A DNA stretch of 64,000 bases from Marmoricola sp. Leaf446. GTDB lineage: Bacteria; Actinomycetota; Actinomycetes; Propionibacteriales; Nocardioidaceae. The stretch spans positions 346,211 to 410,210 of the forward strand of contig NZ_LMRF01000005.1 in assembly GCF_001424755.1 (NCBI RefSeq). Reading direction: 5' to 3'. This document shows positions 9,480 through 16,463 of this stretch, piece after piece. Position 1 is the stretch's first letter. Each line of letters opens with the position of its first letter. Position numbers and translations under genes: made by a program. The notes below the pieces were generated by a model. That model was not told where the DNA came from. It did not search any database and saw only the letters and a list, made by a program, of their open reading frames with translations.

Positions 9480-10015
9480 CCGACCAGGCCCAGGAAGAGA
9501 TCCAGACCCCCGACGCGCAGGCGGCCGAGCCGACCGACGCGCCGGTGCAGGGCAAGCGTGCCCGCCTCGAGCAGGAGGGCGAGATCGCCGCTGACTATCT
9601 CGAGGAGCTGCTCGAGATCGCCGACCTCGACGGCGACCTCGACATGGACGTCGAGGGCGACCGCGCCACCGTCTCCATCGTCGGGGCCGAGCTGCCCGAG
9701 CTGGTGGGGCGTGACGGCGAGGTGCTCGAGGCGCTGCAGGAGCTGACCCGGCTGGCGGTCTACCGTGAGACCGGCGAGCGCTCCCGGCTGATGCTCGACG
9801 TCAGCGGCCACCGGGCCGACCGTCGTGCCGAGCTGGAGAAGCGCGCGGCCGAGCTGGTGGCGCAGGTGCGCGACTCCGGCGAGCGGGCCGAGCTCGAGCC
9901 GATGTCGCCGTTCGAGCGCAAGGTCGTGCACGACGTCGTCGCCGACGCCGGGCTGCAGTCGGAGTCCGAGGGTGCCGAGCCGCGCCGCTACGTCGTGGTG
10001 CTTCCCCCGGCATGA
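9476..10015 (+). CDS. jag: Jag/KhpB-like RNA-binding protein (KH-R3H)
   Basis: 179 residues. A ~40-residue acidic leader is followed by a KH domain (about 40-110, with IVGAELPELVGRDGEVLEALQELTR as the GxxG-type core region) and an R3H domain (about 118-178, with MSPFERKVVHDVVAD and RYVVVLPP). KhpB proteins bind RNA and influence cell elongation in Gram-positive bacteria; position next to yidC is conserved. GTG start overlaps the yidC stop (GTGA); its own stop overlaps the rsmG start (ATGA). Confidence 0.92.
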   Translation: MTDQAQEEIQTPDAQAAEPTDAPVQGKRARLEQEGEIAADYLEELLEIADLDGDLDMDVEGDRATVSIVGAELPELVGRDGEVLEALQELTRLAVYRETGERSRLMLDVSGHRADRRAELEKRAAELVAQVRDSGERAELEPMSPFERKVVHDVVADAGLQSESEGAEPRRYVVVLPPA

Positions 10016-10704
10016 GCCCCGACCCACGCGACCCCGGTTCACGTGGCCCCGGTTCACGTGGCTCCGTTTCACGTGAAACTGCACCCCCTGCGCCCGAGCT
10101 GGCGCGGGGGGTGTTCGGTTCCCGGCTGCCGCTCGCCGAGACGTACGCCGACCTGCTGGCCGGAGAGGCGACCGTGCGCGGCCTGATCGGCCCGCGCGAG
10201 GTGCCCCGCCTCTGGGAGCGCCACCTGCTCAACTGTGCGCTGCTCGCCGACCTCGTGCCCCCGGGTGCCCGCGTGGTCGACATCGGGGCGGGCGCCGGGC
10301 TGCCCGGTCTCGTGCTCGCGCTGCGTCGACCCGACGTGCACGTCACGTTGTTGGAGCCGCTGCTGCGTCGCACCACGTTTCTCGAGCTCGCGACGTCCAC
10401 AATGGAGCTCGACAACGTGGCCGTCCACCGAGGACGCGCAGAGGAGGTGCACGGCCAGATGTGGTTCGACGTCGTGACCTCCCGGGCCGTGGCTCCGCTG
10501 GACCGGCTGGGCCGGTGGTCACTGCCGTTGGTCGAGCGCGGCGGGGCGATGCTGGCCATGAAGGGCTCGTCGGCGGACGCCGAGCTGGCCGAGGCGGAGA
10601 AGGGGCTGCGCAAGCTCGGTGCCCGGCGGTTCCAGGTGCACCGGCTGGGGGCCGACCTGCTCGACCCGCCGGTGACCGTCGTCGAGGCTCGGTTGCCGGC
10701 ATGA
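10012..10704 (+). CDS. rsmG: 16S rRNA (guanine527-N7)-methyltransferase RsmG
   Basis: 230-residue SAM-dependent methyltransferase that modifies G527 of 16S rRNA. SAM motif I VVDIGAGAGLPGL (about 88-100), then LLEPLLRRTTFLE and the VTSRAVAPLDRL region characteristic of GidB/RsmG. The first ~27 residues are a Gly/Ser/Arg-rich extension whose DNA carries parS and two parS-like repeats. ATG overlaps the jag stop. Location just before parA is the usual one. Confidence 0.95.
   Translation: MSPDPRDPGSRGPGSRGSVSRETAPPAPELARGVFGSRLPLAETYADLLAGEATVRGLIGPREVPRLWERHLLNCALLADLVPPGARVVDIGAGAGLPGLVLALRRPDVHVTLLEPLLRRTTFLELATSTMELDNVAVHRGRAEEVHGQMWFDVVTSRAVAPLDRLGRWSLPLVERGGAMLAMKGSSADAELAEAEKGLRKLGARRFQVHRLGADLLDPPVTVVEARLPA
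10036..10061. repeat. Two degenerate parS-like repeats preceding parS
   Basis: GGTTCACGTGG occurs at 10036-10046 and 10051-10061, followed at the same 15-bp step by the full site at 10066-10079. Each keeps the CACGTG core and one TTCAC half-site. They sit in the coding region for the RsmG leader (repeated Gly-Ser-Arg-Gly). They may be weak ParB sites or remnants of a duplicated parS. Confidence 0.55.
10065..10080. other. parS: parS site (CGTTTCACGTGAAACT), in rsmG 5' end
   Basis: The 14-bp palindrome GTTTCACGTGAAAC matches the universal parS core exactly; only the two outermost bases differ from TGTTTCACGTGAAACA. It is the expected ParB nucleation site. Confidence 0.93.
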
Positions 10705-10709
10705 CAGGG

Positions 10710-10773
10710 TTATCCACCGGTCGCGAGGACGCGCTGAGCGTGAGCGTCCACAGGGCCGGCCTACTTATCCACA
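10710..10773. promoter_or_regulatory. DnaA boxes upstream of parA
   Basis: The 103-bp gap between rsmG and parA contains TTATCCACC (10710-10718), GCGTCCACA (10744-10752) and a perfect classical DnaA box TTATCCACA (10765-10773), followed by a parS site. This links initiator and partition signals directly upstream of parAB. Confidence 0.65.
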
Positions 10774-10782
10774 GGCACAGCC

Positions 10783-10798
10783 AGTTTCACGTGAAACA
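10783..10798. other. parS: parS site (AGTTTCACGTGAAACA), upstream of parA
   Basis: 15 of 16 positions match TGTTTCACGTGAAACA, including the full palindromic core. It lies 10 bp before the parA start codon, so ParB bound here could also repress parAB. Confidence 0.95.
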
Positions 10799-10807
10799 GG
10801 GAGTGAC

Positions 10808-11758
10808 ATGACACCCTCCGTGCGGACAGCCGGGGACCTCGCGGCCGACCGGCCGCGCTTCGACGAGTCCACGCCGATGGCGCGGGCGATCGAGCGCCAG
10901 ATGCTGGTGCGACAGGGCCGTCGGTACGGCGATCCCATGCCGCGCCCGGGCTCGACGCGGGTGATGGTGGTGGCGAACCAGAAGGGCGGCGTCGGCAAGA
11001 CCACGACGACGGTGAACCTGGGGGTGGCGCTGGCCCAGCACGGCCTGCGCGTGCTGCTCATCGACCTCGACCCGCAGGGCAACGCGTCGACCGCGATGTC
11101 GGTCGAGCACCACCGCGGTGTCGCGTCGTCGTACGACGTGCTGGTGGACGAGGTGCCGCTCGCCGACGTGGTGCAGGCCCACCACGAGATCCCTGGTCTC
11201 TACGTCGTCCCGGCGACCATCGACCTCGCGGGTGCCGAGATCGAGCTGGTCAGCCTGCCGGCCCGCGAGCAGCGACTCCGCCAGGCGCTCGCCGCCCACC
11301 CGCTCGTCGACGGTGACGGTGAGGACCGCTACGACTACGTGCTGGTCGACTGCCCGCCCTCGCTGGGACTGCTGACCCTGAACGCGCTCGTCGCCGGGGC
11401 CGAGATGCTGATCCCGATCCAGGCGGAGTACTACGCCCTCGAGGGCCTCGGCCAGCTGCTCGAGACCGTCGAGATGGTGCGCGCCCACCTCAACGACCGG
11501 CTCGTGGTGAGCACCATCCTGCTGACGATGTTCGACGCGCGCACCAACCTGGCCGCCGGCGTCGCCTCGGAGGTGCGCGAGCACTTCGGCGACCAGGTGC
11601 TGCGCACGGCGATCCCGCGCTCGGTCCGTGTCTCGGAGGCGCCGAGCTACGGCCAGAGCGTGATGGCCTACGACCCCGGCTCCCCGGGTGCCTTGTCCTA
11701 CCTCGAGGCCGCGCGCGAGGTCGCGCTGCGCGGCGCACCCACCGGAGGAGCCCGATGA
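10808..11758 (+). CDS. parA: Chromosome partitioning ATPase ParA (Soj)
   Basis: 316-residue ParA/MinD-family ATPase; binds DNA non-specifically when ATP-bound and moves ParB-parS complexes. Deviant Walker A KGGVGKTTT (59-67), Walker A' LLIDLDPQGNAS, and VDCPPSLGLLTLNAL. A ~48-residue N-terminal extension precedes the core, as in mycobacterial ParA. ATG start after GGGAGTGAC. Overlaps parB by 4 nt (ATGA). Confidence 0.96.
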   Translation: MTPSVRTAGDLAADRPRFDESTPMARAIERQMLVRQGRRYGDPMPRPGSTRVMVVANQKGGVGKTTTTVNLGVALAQHGLRVLLIDLDPQGNASTAMSVEHHRGVASSYDVLVDEVPLADVVQAHHEIPGLYVVPATIDLAGAEIELVSLPAREQRLRQALAAHPLVDGDGEDRYDYVLVDCPPSLGLLTLNALVAGAEMLIPIQAEYYALEGLGQLLETVEMVRAHLNDRLVVSTILLTMFDARTNLAAGVASEVREHFGDQVLRTAIPRSVRVSEAPSYGQSVMAYDPGSPGALSYLEAAREVALRGAPTGGAR

Positions 11759-12759
11759 GCGGTCACCAGCCCGTACGCCGCGGACTGGGGCGCGGTCTCG
11801 GCTCGCTGATCCCCACGGCACCCCCGGAGGCGGCGCCGGCTCCCCCCGTCGAGGCGACCGAGTCGGTCAGCGACTCCTCGGTCCCCGGTGATCCGATCGT
11901 CGAGACCGCAGGTCAGGCGGCTGAGGAGGTCACCACGCCGGCTGGGGCCTACTTCGCCGAGATCGACGTCGACGCGATCGTGCCCAACCCGCGCCAGCCC
12001 CGCCAGGTCTTCGAGGAGGAGGCGATGGCCGAGCTGGTGCACTCGGTCAGCGAGGTCGGGCTGCTCCAGCCCGTCGTCGTGCGCCGCACCGGCGACGCGT
12101 CGTACGAGCTGATCATGGGGGAGCGCCGCTGGCGTGCCACCCGCGAGGCCGGCCACGCCACCATCCCGGCAATCGTGCGGCAGACCGAGGACGACGACCT
12201 GCTGCGCGACGCGCTGCTGGAGAACCTCCACCGCTCGCAGCTCAACCCGCTCGAGGAGGCTGCGGCGTACCGCCAGCTGCTCGACGACTTCGGCTGCACC
12301 CATGACGAGCTGGCCACGCGCCTGGGTCGCAGCCGCCCGCAGGTCAGCAACACGCTGCGGCTGCTCAACCTCTCGCCCGCGGTGCAGCGCCGCGTCGGCG
12401 CCGGCGTGCTCAGCGCCGGCCACGCCCGCGCCCTGCTCGGCGTCACCGACGCTGGCGTCCAGGACCGGCTCGCCGGCCGGGTCGTCGCCGAGGGCATCTC
12501 GGTCCGCGGTCTGGAGGAGATCGTCGCGGTCGGCGACCACGGCTCCGACGACTCCTCACCCACGGTGCGCCCATCGCGTCCGTCGGCCCCCGGTCTCAGC
12601 GAGCTCGGCGACCGCCTCGGCGACCGTCTCGAGACCCGCGTCAAGGTGGCGCTGGGTCGCTCCAAGGGTCGGATCACCATCGAGTTCGCCTCCCTGGCCG
12701 ACCTCGAGCGCATCGTCTCGGTCATCGACCCACGCAACCGGGACGACCGCCCCATCTGA
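11755..12759 (+). CDS. parB: Chromosome partitioning protein ParB (Spo0J)
   Basis: 334-residue ParB CTPase clamp that loads at parS and spreads. The N-terminal peptide RRGLGRGLGSLIP (8-20) is the ParA-stimulating motif. The CTP-binding box GERRWRA (122-128) and ENLHRSQLNPLEEA (156-169) are intact. A helix-turn-helix around TRLGRSRPQVSNTLRLL binds parS. The C-terminal dimerisation domain ends in IVSVIDPRNR. Followed by a 529-bp non-coding region. Confidence 0.96.
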   Translation: MSGHQPVRRGLGRGLGSLIPTAPPEAAPAPPVEATESVSDSSVPGDPIVETAGQAAEEVTTPAGAYFAEIDVDAIVPNPRQPRQVFEEEAMAELVHSVSEVGLLQPVVVRRTGDASYELIMGERRWRATREAGHATIPAIVRQTEDDDLLRDALLENLHRSQLNPLEEAAAYRQLLDDFGCTHDELATRLGRSRPQVSNTLRLLNLSPAVQRRVGAGVLSAGHARALLGVTDAGVQDRLAGRVVAEGISVRGLEEIVAVGDHGSDDSSPTVRPSRPSAPGLSELGDRLGDRLETRVKVALGRSKGRITIEFASLADLERIVSVIDPRNRDDRPI

Positions 12760-12770
12760 GCCGTCGGCCC

Positions 12771-13143
12771 CTCCGAGTCGTCGACCGCCCGTGCGTCATA
12801 CGAGGTGGTCGCTAGGACGACCGGTCCGTATGACGTCCGCGGGTCCGTCATGCCTGGTGGCTGTCTCAGCGACCGCGGCGTATGACGTCCGACCCGCCCG
12901 TGAGCGGGACGTCATCGCAAGTGTGGCCTGGAGGCCACGATCGTGATGACGTACGCCTCCCGAGTCGTTGACCGGCCGGTGCGTCATACGAGGTGGTCGC
13001 TGGGACGACCGGTCCGTATGACGCCCGGGGGTCCGTCATGCGTGGTGGCGGTCCCGGCGACCGCGGCGTATGACGTCCCACCTCCCCAGGGGCGGGACGT
13101 CATGCGAAGTGTGGTCTGGAGGCCACGATCCTGATGACGTACG
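12771..13143. repeat. Two tandem copies of a ~188-bp palindrome-rich unit
   Basis: Copy 1 (about 12771-12955) and copy 2 (about 12957-13143) are close to 90% identical by eye, with a period of 187-188 bp. Each unit starts with a stem made of CGTCATACG and CGTATGACG (12794-12802 with 12827-12835; 12982-12990 with 13015-13023) around an inner GGTCG/CGACC stem. A third CGTATGACG follows (12879-12887; 13067-13075), then a GGGACGTCAT box, a GTGGCCTGGAGGCCAC-type hairpin, and GATGACGTACG at the end. No reading frame is shared between the copies. It resembles a family of intergenic palindromic repeats or a structured RNA; I do not recognise it. Confidence 0.8.
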
Positions 13144-13288
13144 GCCCCTCGACAGCGGCGGAACCACGAGAGCCGCTCACCCGCAGCCACCCAGCCTCGC
13201 TCAGATCGCCGCTCCCAGAACGACATGTCGACAAAGCGACGAGTCGGTCAATCTCTGAAGTGACATGTCGCCGGTTCCCCGTGAAACA
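13144..13288. promoter_or_regulatory. Remainder of parB-acyltransferase gap; paired GACATGTC palindromes
   Basis: The 145 bp between the tandem repeat and the acyltransferase stop hold no gene. GACATGTC occurs twice, at 13222-13229 (within the perfect 10-mer CGACATGTCG) and 13262-13269, exactly 40 bp apart, which would put both on the same DNA face. A parS-like sequence with three mismatches follows at 13273-13288. Confidence 0.3.
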
Positions 13289-14050
13289 TCACGCCTCCCG
13301 CGCCGCCTTCCGAGCCGCGCGAGCCGCCTTCTCCTCGGCCTCGAGACGCAGCGCCTCCTCCGGCGTGGGGGCGGAGCCGCCGCGCGAGGCGGGGAGCCAC
13401 CACGAGCCCGGGGGCTGCTCGGCGGCGGGGTAGGCGTCGACGGCCTCGCCGACCAGACGCGAGAGCCGTGCGTGCAGCTCGAGGGTGTCGGCGGCGGGGT
13501 CGGTGCCGGTGGGGTGCATCGGCTCGCCCACCCGGATGCCGATGGTCTTGCCGCGGGAGAAGTCGCGCGGGTGGTCCTTGGTCATCAGACGCTGGGTGCC
13601 CCACAGCGCCACTGGGACGAGCGGTACGCCGGCCTCGGCCGCGATCCGAGCCGCGCCGGTCTTGAGCTCCTTGACCTCGAAGGAGCGCGAGATGGTCGCC
13701 TCCGGGAAGATCCCGACGACCTCGCCCGCCTCGAGGTAGCGCAGCGCCTCCTCCAGCGATCCGGCGCCGTCGCCGCGGTCGACGGGGATGTGGTGCATCG
13801 AGCGCATCACCGGGCCGCCGAGGGGGTGGTCGAAGACCTCCTTCTTGGCCATGAACCGCACCAGCCGGCCGGAGTCCTGCGCCGCCAGCCCGCCCAGCAC
13901 GAAGTCGATGTAGCCGACGTGGTTGAAGGCCAGTAGCGCGCCCCCGGTGCGCGGGACGTGGTGCGTGCCCTCCATCTGGAACGACAGGCCGAGCACCCGG
14001 AACAGGGTCTTGGCGGTGAGGACGATGGGCGGGTAGGTGAGGTCGCGCAC
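13289..14050 (-). CDS. PlsC-type 1-acylglycerol-3-phosphate acyltransferase family protein
   Basis: 253 residues. Acyltransferases of this family move an acyl chain to lysophosphatidate or a related acceptor at the membrane. Block I NHVGYID (43-49, the NHx4D catalytic motif), a block with RSMHHIPVDR (about 83-92), block III GIFPEATIS (113-121), and a block near VPLVPVALWG. The C-terminus is a charged Glu/Ala/Arg helix (about 225-253), possibly membrane-peripheral. GTG 14050 is the likely start, with a poor Shine-Dalgarno. Divergent from the aminotransferase, with 54 bp between start codons. Substrate not determinable from sequence. Confidence 0.87.
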   Translation of the reverse strand: MRDLTYPPIVLTAKTLFRVLGLSFQMEGTHHVPRTGGALLAFNHVGYIDFVLGGLAAQDSGRLVRFMAKKEVFDHPLGGPVMRSMHHIPVDRGDGAGSLEEALRYLEAGEVVGIFPEATISRSFEVKELKTGAARIAAEAGVPLVPVALWGTQRLMTKDHPRDFSRGKTIGIRVGEPMHPTGTDPAADTLELHARLSRLVGEAVDAYPAAEQPPGSWWLPASRGGSAPTPEEALRLEAEEKAARAARKAAREA

Positions 14051-14104
14051 CGGGGCATCGTGCCACGCGTCGGATCCGGGCGGGCGACCTGCGAGACTCC
14101 GGTC

Positions 14105-15322
14105 ATGCGCCCGATCGTCCAGAGCCGAAAGCTGCAGCACGTCCGGTACGACGTACGCGGACCCATCCTGGTGGAGGCCCAGCGCCTCGAGGCCGAGGGT
14201 CACAAGATCCTCAAGCTCAACATCGGCAACCCGGCCCCGTTCGGCTTCGAGGCCCCCGAGGCGATCGTGGCCGACATGGTGCACAACCTGCCCGAGGCCC
14301 AGGGCTACTCCGACTCGCGCGGCATCTACTCCGCCCGCACGGCCGTCTCGCAGTACTACCAGTCCCGGGGCCTGCGCGAGACCGGCGTCGACGACGTCTT
14401 CATCGGCAACGGCGTCTCCGAGCTGATCTCGCTGGTGCTCCAGGCCTTCCTCGACGACGGCAACGAGGTGCTGGTGCCGGCGCCGGACTACCCGCTGTGG
14501 ACGGGCGCGGTCTCGCTGTGCGGGGGCACGCCGGTCCACTACCGCTGCGACGAGGAGAACGGCTGGGACCCCGACCTGGCCGACATCGAGGCCAAGATCA
14601 CCGAGAACACGCAGGCGCTGGTGATCATCAACCCCAACAACCCGACGGGGGCGGTCTACAGCGAGGAGACCGTCAAGGGACTCGTCGACATCGCCCGGCG
14701 CCACCAGCTCGTCGTCTTCTCCGACGAGATCTACGAGAAGATCCTCTTCGACGACGCGGTCCACCACCACACCGCGGCGTACGCCGGTGACGACGTGCTC
14801 TGCCTGACCTTCTCGGGGCTCTCCAAGGCCTACCGGGTCTGCGGCTACCGCGCCGGCTGGGTGATGATCTCGGGCCCCAAGCACGTGGCCGAGAGCTTCC
14901 TGGAGGGCCTGACGCTGCTGGCCAACATGCGCATGTGCGCCAACGTGCCGGCACAGCACGCCATCCAGACGGCGCTGGGCGGCTACCAGTCGATCAACGA
15001 GTACATCGGCCCCGGCGGCCGCTTCTACGAGCAGTCCAAGACTGCGTCGCGACTGCTCAACGAGATCGAGGGCGTCAGCTGCGTGGAGCCACGGGGGGCG
15101 CTGTACTGCTTCCCCCGTCTCGACCCCGAGGTCTACCCGATCGTCGACGACGAGCAGTTCGTGATCGACCTGCTGCGCGCCAAGAAGATCCTGGTCACCC
15201 ACGGCACCGGCTTCAACTGGTTCGCCCCCGACCACTTCCGGCTGGTGACGCTGCCCGACCTCGACACCCTCACCGAGGCGATCGGCCGGATCTCGGAGTT
15301 CCTGGCCACCCAGCGGGCCTGA
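14105..15322 (+). CDS. PLP-dependent aminotransferase, AlaA-like
   Basis: 405-residue fold-type I aminotransferase. It resembles the glutamate-pyruvate aminotransferase AlaA: the opening RPIVQSRKLQHVRYDVRGPI and the block LKLNIGNPAPFGFEAPE are typical. PLP-binding features: NPNNPTG (176-182), SDEIY (206-210), and Schiff-base Lys241 in SGLSKAYRVCGYRAGW. Probably makes L-alanine from pyruvate and glutamate. ATG 14105 gives the family N-terminus. Confidence 0.9.
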   Translation: MRPIVQSRKLQHVRYDVRGPILVEAQRLEAEGHKILKLNIGNPAPFGFEAPEAIVADMVHNLPEAQGYSDSRGIYSARTAVSQYYQSRGLRETGVDDVFIGNGVSELISLVLQAFLDDGNEVLVPAPDYPLWTGAVSLCGGTPVHYRCDEENGWDPDLADIEAKITENTQALVIINPNNPTGAVYSEETVKGLVDIARRHQLVVFSDEIYEKILFDDAVHHHTAAYAGDDVLCLTFSGLSKAYRVCGYRAGWVMISGPKHVAESFLEGLTLLANMRMCANVPAQHAIQTALGGYQSINEYIGPGGRFYEQSKTASRLLNEIEGVSCVEPRGALYCFPRLDPEVYPIVDDEQFVIDLLRAKKILVTHGTGFNWFAPDHFRLVTLPDLDTLTEAIGRISEFLATQRA

Positions 15323-15342
15323 GCCCGGCCTAGGGTGGCCCC

Positions 15343-16077
15343 ATGGGCCGCAAGACCGAGCGCCTCACCCTCGACCACCTGCCGCTGCTCCCCGGCGGGT
15401 CGGGCACCTGCCTGGCGTGGGAGCTCGATCCCGTACGCCGCCGCGCGGCCCGGGGGCACGAGGCCGAGGAGAAGGCGGCCTGGGTGACGACCGTGCTCCG
15501 CGAGTGGGGCTCGTGCGGACGGGTGGTGCTGGTCGACGGCGAGGTGGTCGGTCACGTGCTGTGGGCGCCGCCGGCGTACGTCCCGGGCACCGCGGGGTTC
15601 GCCACCGCGCCCGTCAGCAGCGACGCGGTGGTGCTGACCGAGCTGCACGTCGACCCCGCCCACCGCGGCGGCGGGCTGGGCCGGATGCTCGTGCAGGGCG
15701 TGGCCAAGGACCTGGTGCGCGGGCGGCTGGGCTCGGGCGGGCGCTCGGCGGTGCGCGCGGTGGAGACCTTCGGCGACAGCAGCAGCCACGGCGGCGACCG
15801 GGGCGCCGACCGGGGTGACGGGCACGACTGCCTGGTGCCGACGGCGTTCTGGTTGGCCGTGGGGTTCTCCACGCAGCGCGCGCACGCGCTGCACCCGCGG
15901 ATGCGGATGGACCTGCGCACCACGCTGAGCCTGCGCGAGGAGCTCGAGAAGGGCCTCGAGCGACTGCTCGGGCCCGTCGGCTCGCAGCCTCAGACGGCGT
16001 CGAGGACGACCGGGTCCTCGCACGCGCGGGCGAAGGCCGCGATGCGGGCCCGGATCTCGCGGCCCAGGAGCCACTGA
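15343..16077 (+). CDS. GNAT-family acetyltransferase
   Basis: 244 residues. Acetyl-CoA-binding motif A is visible as ELHVDPAHRGGGLGRMLVQGV (about 104-124, with the R-G-x-G-L-G loop). The ~25 residues after it hold a Gly/Ser/Asp-rich insertion, then FWLAVGFSTQRAHALHPRMRMDL, the family C-terminus. The last ~29 codons overlap the convergent SRPBCC gene by 88 nt, so the true C-terminus may be a low-conservation tail. Substrate unknown; similar genes lie at the same place near parB/cwlM in other actinobacteria. Confidence 0.8.
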   Translation: MGRKTERLTLDHLPLLPGGSGTCLAWELDPVRRRAARGHEAEEKAAWVTTVLREWGSCGRVVLVDGEVVGHVLWAPPAYVPGTAGFATAPVSSDAVVLTELHVDPAHRGGGLGRMLVQGVAKDLVRGRLGSGGRSAVRAVETFGDSSSHGGDRGADRGDGHDCLVPTAFWLAVGFSTQRAHALHPRMRMDLRTTLSLREELEKGLERLLGPVGSQPQTASRTTGSSHARAKAAMRARISRPRSH

Positions 16078-16463
16078 CCGATCGGCTCGGCGACGGGCCG
16101 CAGCACCTCGGGCTGGACGGCGTAGGTGTACTTCCACACCGCCCGGGTGCCGGCCACGCCGTGGCGGGTCTCGGGCACGAACCGCCAACCGCCGCCGAAG
16201 GAGGCGAAGAACCACGGGCCGCGCACCATCGTCATGCCGACCGACGTCGGCGGGCGGTAGGACACGTAGCGGCTGACCATCGTCGGCCCCACGCGCGCCT
16301 TGGTCACCGTCTCGACGCCCTTGGCCGGGCGGTCGGCGCCGACGAGGTGCTGGTGGCGGATGAAGGGGTCCCAGCGCAGCCGGACCTCACCGGTGGTCTG
16401 GCTGACGGCGAAGGCCAGCTCGGGCGGCACCGGCACCCACGCCTCGGCGGTCACCTGGGGCAT
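15990..16463 (-). CDS. SRPBCC-fold protein (polyketide cyclase/dehydrase-like)
   Basis: 157 residues of the START/SRPBCC helix-grip fold, a small hydrophobic-ligand pocket. Opening VTAEAWVPVPPELAFAVSQTTGEVRLRWDP is the family's beta1-alpha1 pattern, and the C-terminal helix spans about 120-150. Its ATG shares one base with the cwlM-like stop (TGATG), so it is coupled to that gene. Ligand and role unknown; could buffer or modify lipid or aromatic compounds. Confidence 0.8.
   Translation of the reverse strand: MPQVTAEAWVPVPPELAFAVSQTTGEVRLRWDPFIRHQHLVGADRPAKGVETVTKARVGPTMVSRYVSYRPPTSVGMTMVRGPWFFASFGGGWRFVPETRHGVAGTRAVWKYTYAVQPEVLRPVAEPIGQWLLGREIRARIAAFARACEDPVVLDAV

Noticed and set aside
12771..13143. 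Reading frames running through the tandem repeats after parB.
   Set aside because: They are Arg/Ser/Thr-rich, in different frames in the two copies, without Shine-Dalgarno, and explained by stop-poor GC-rich DNA.
13273..13288. Fourth parS-like sequence GGTTCCCCGTGAAACA.
   Set aside because: Three mismatches to the consensus, one in the CACGTG core, and no palindrome; kept only as a note.
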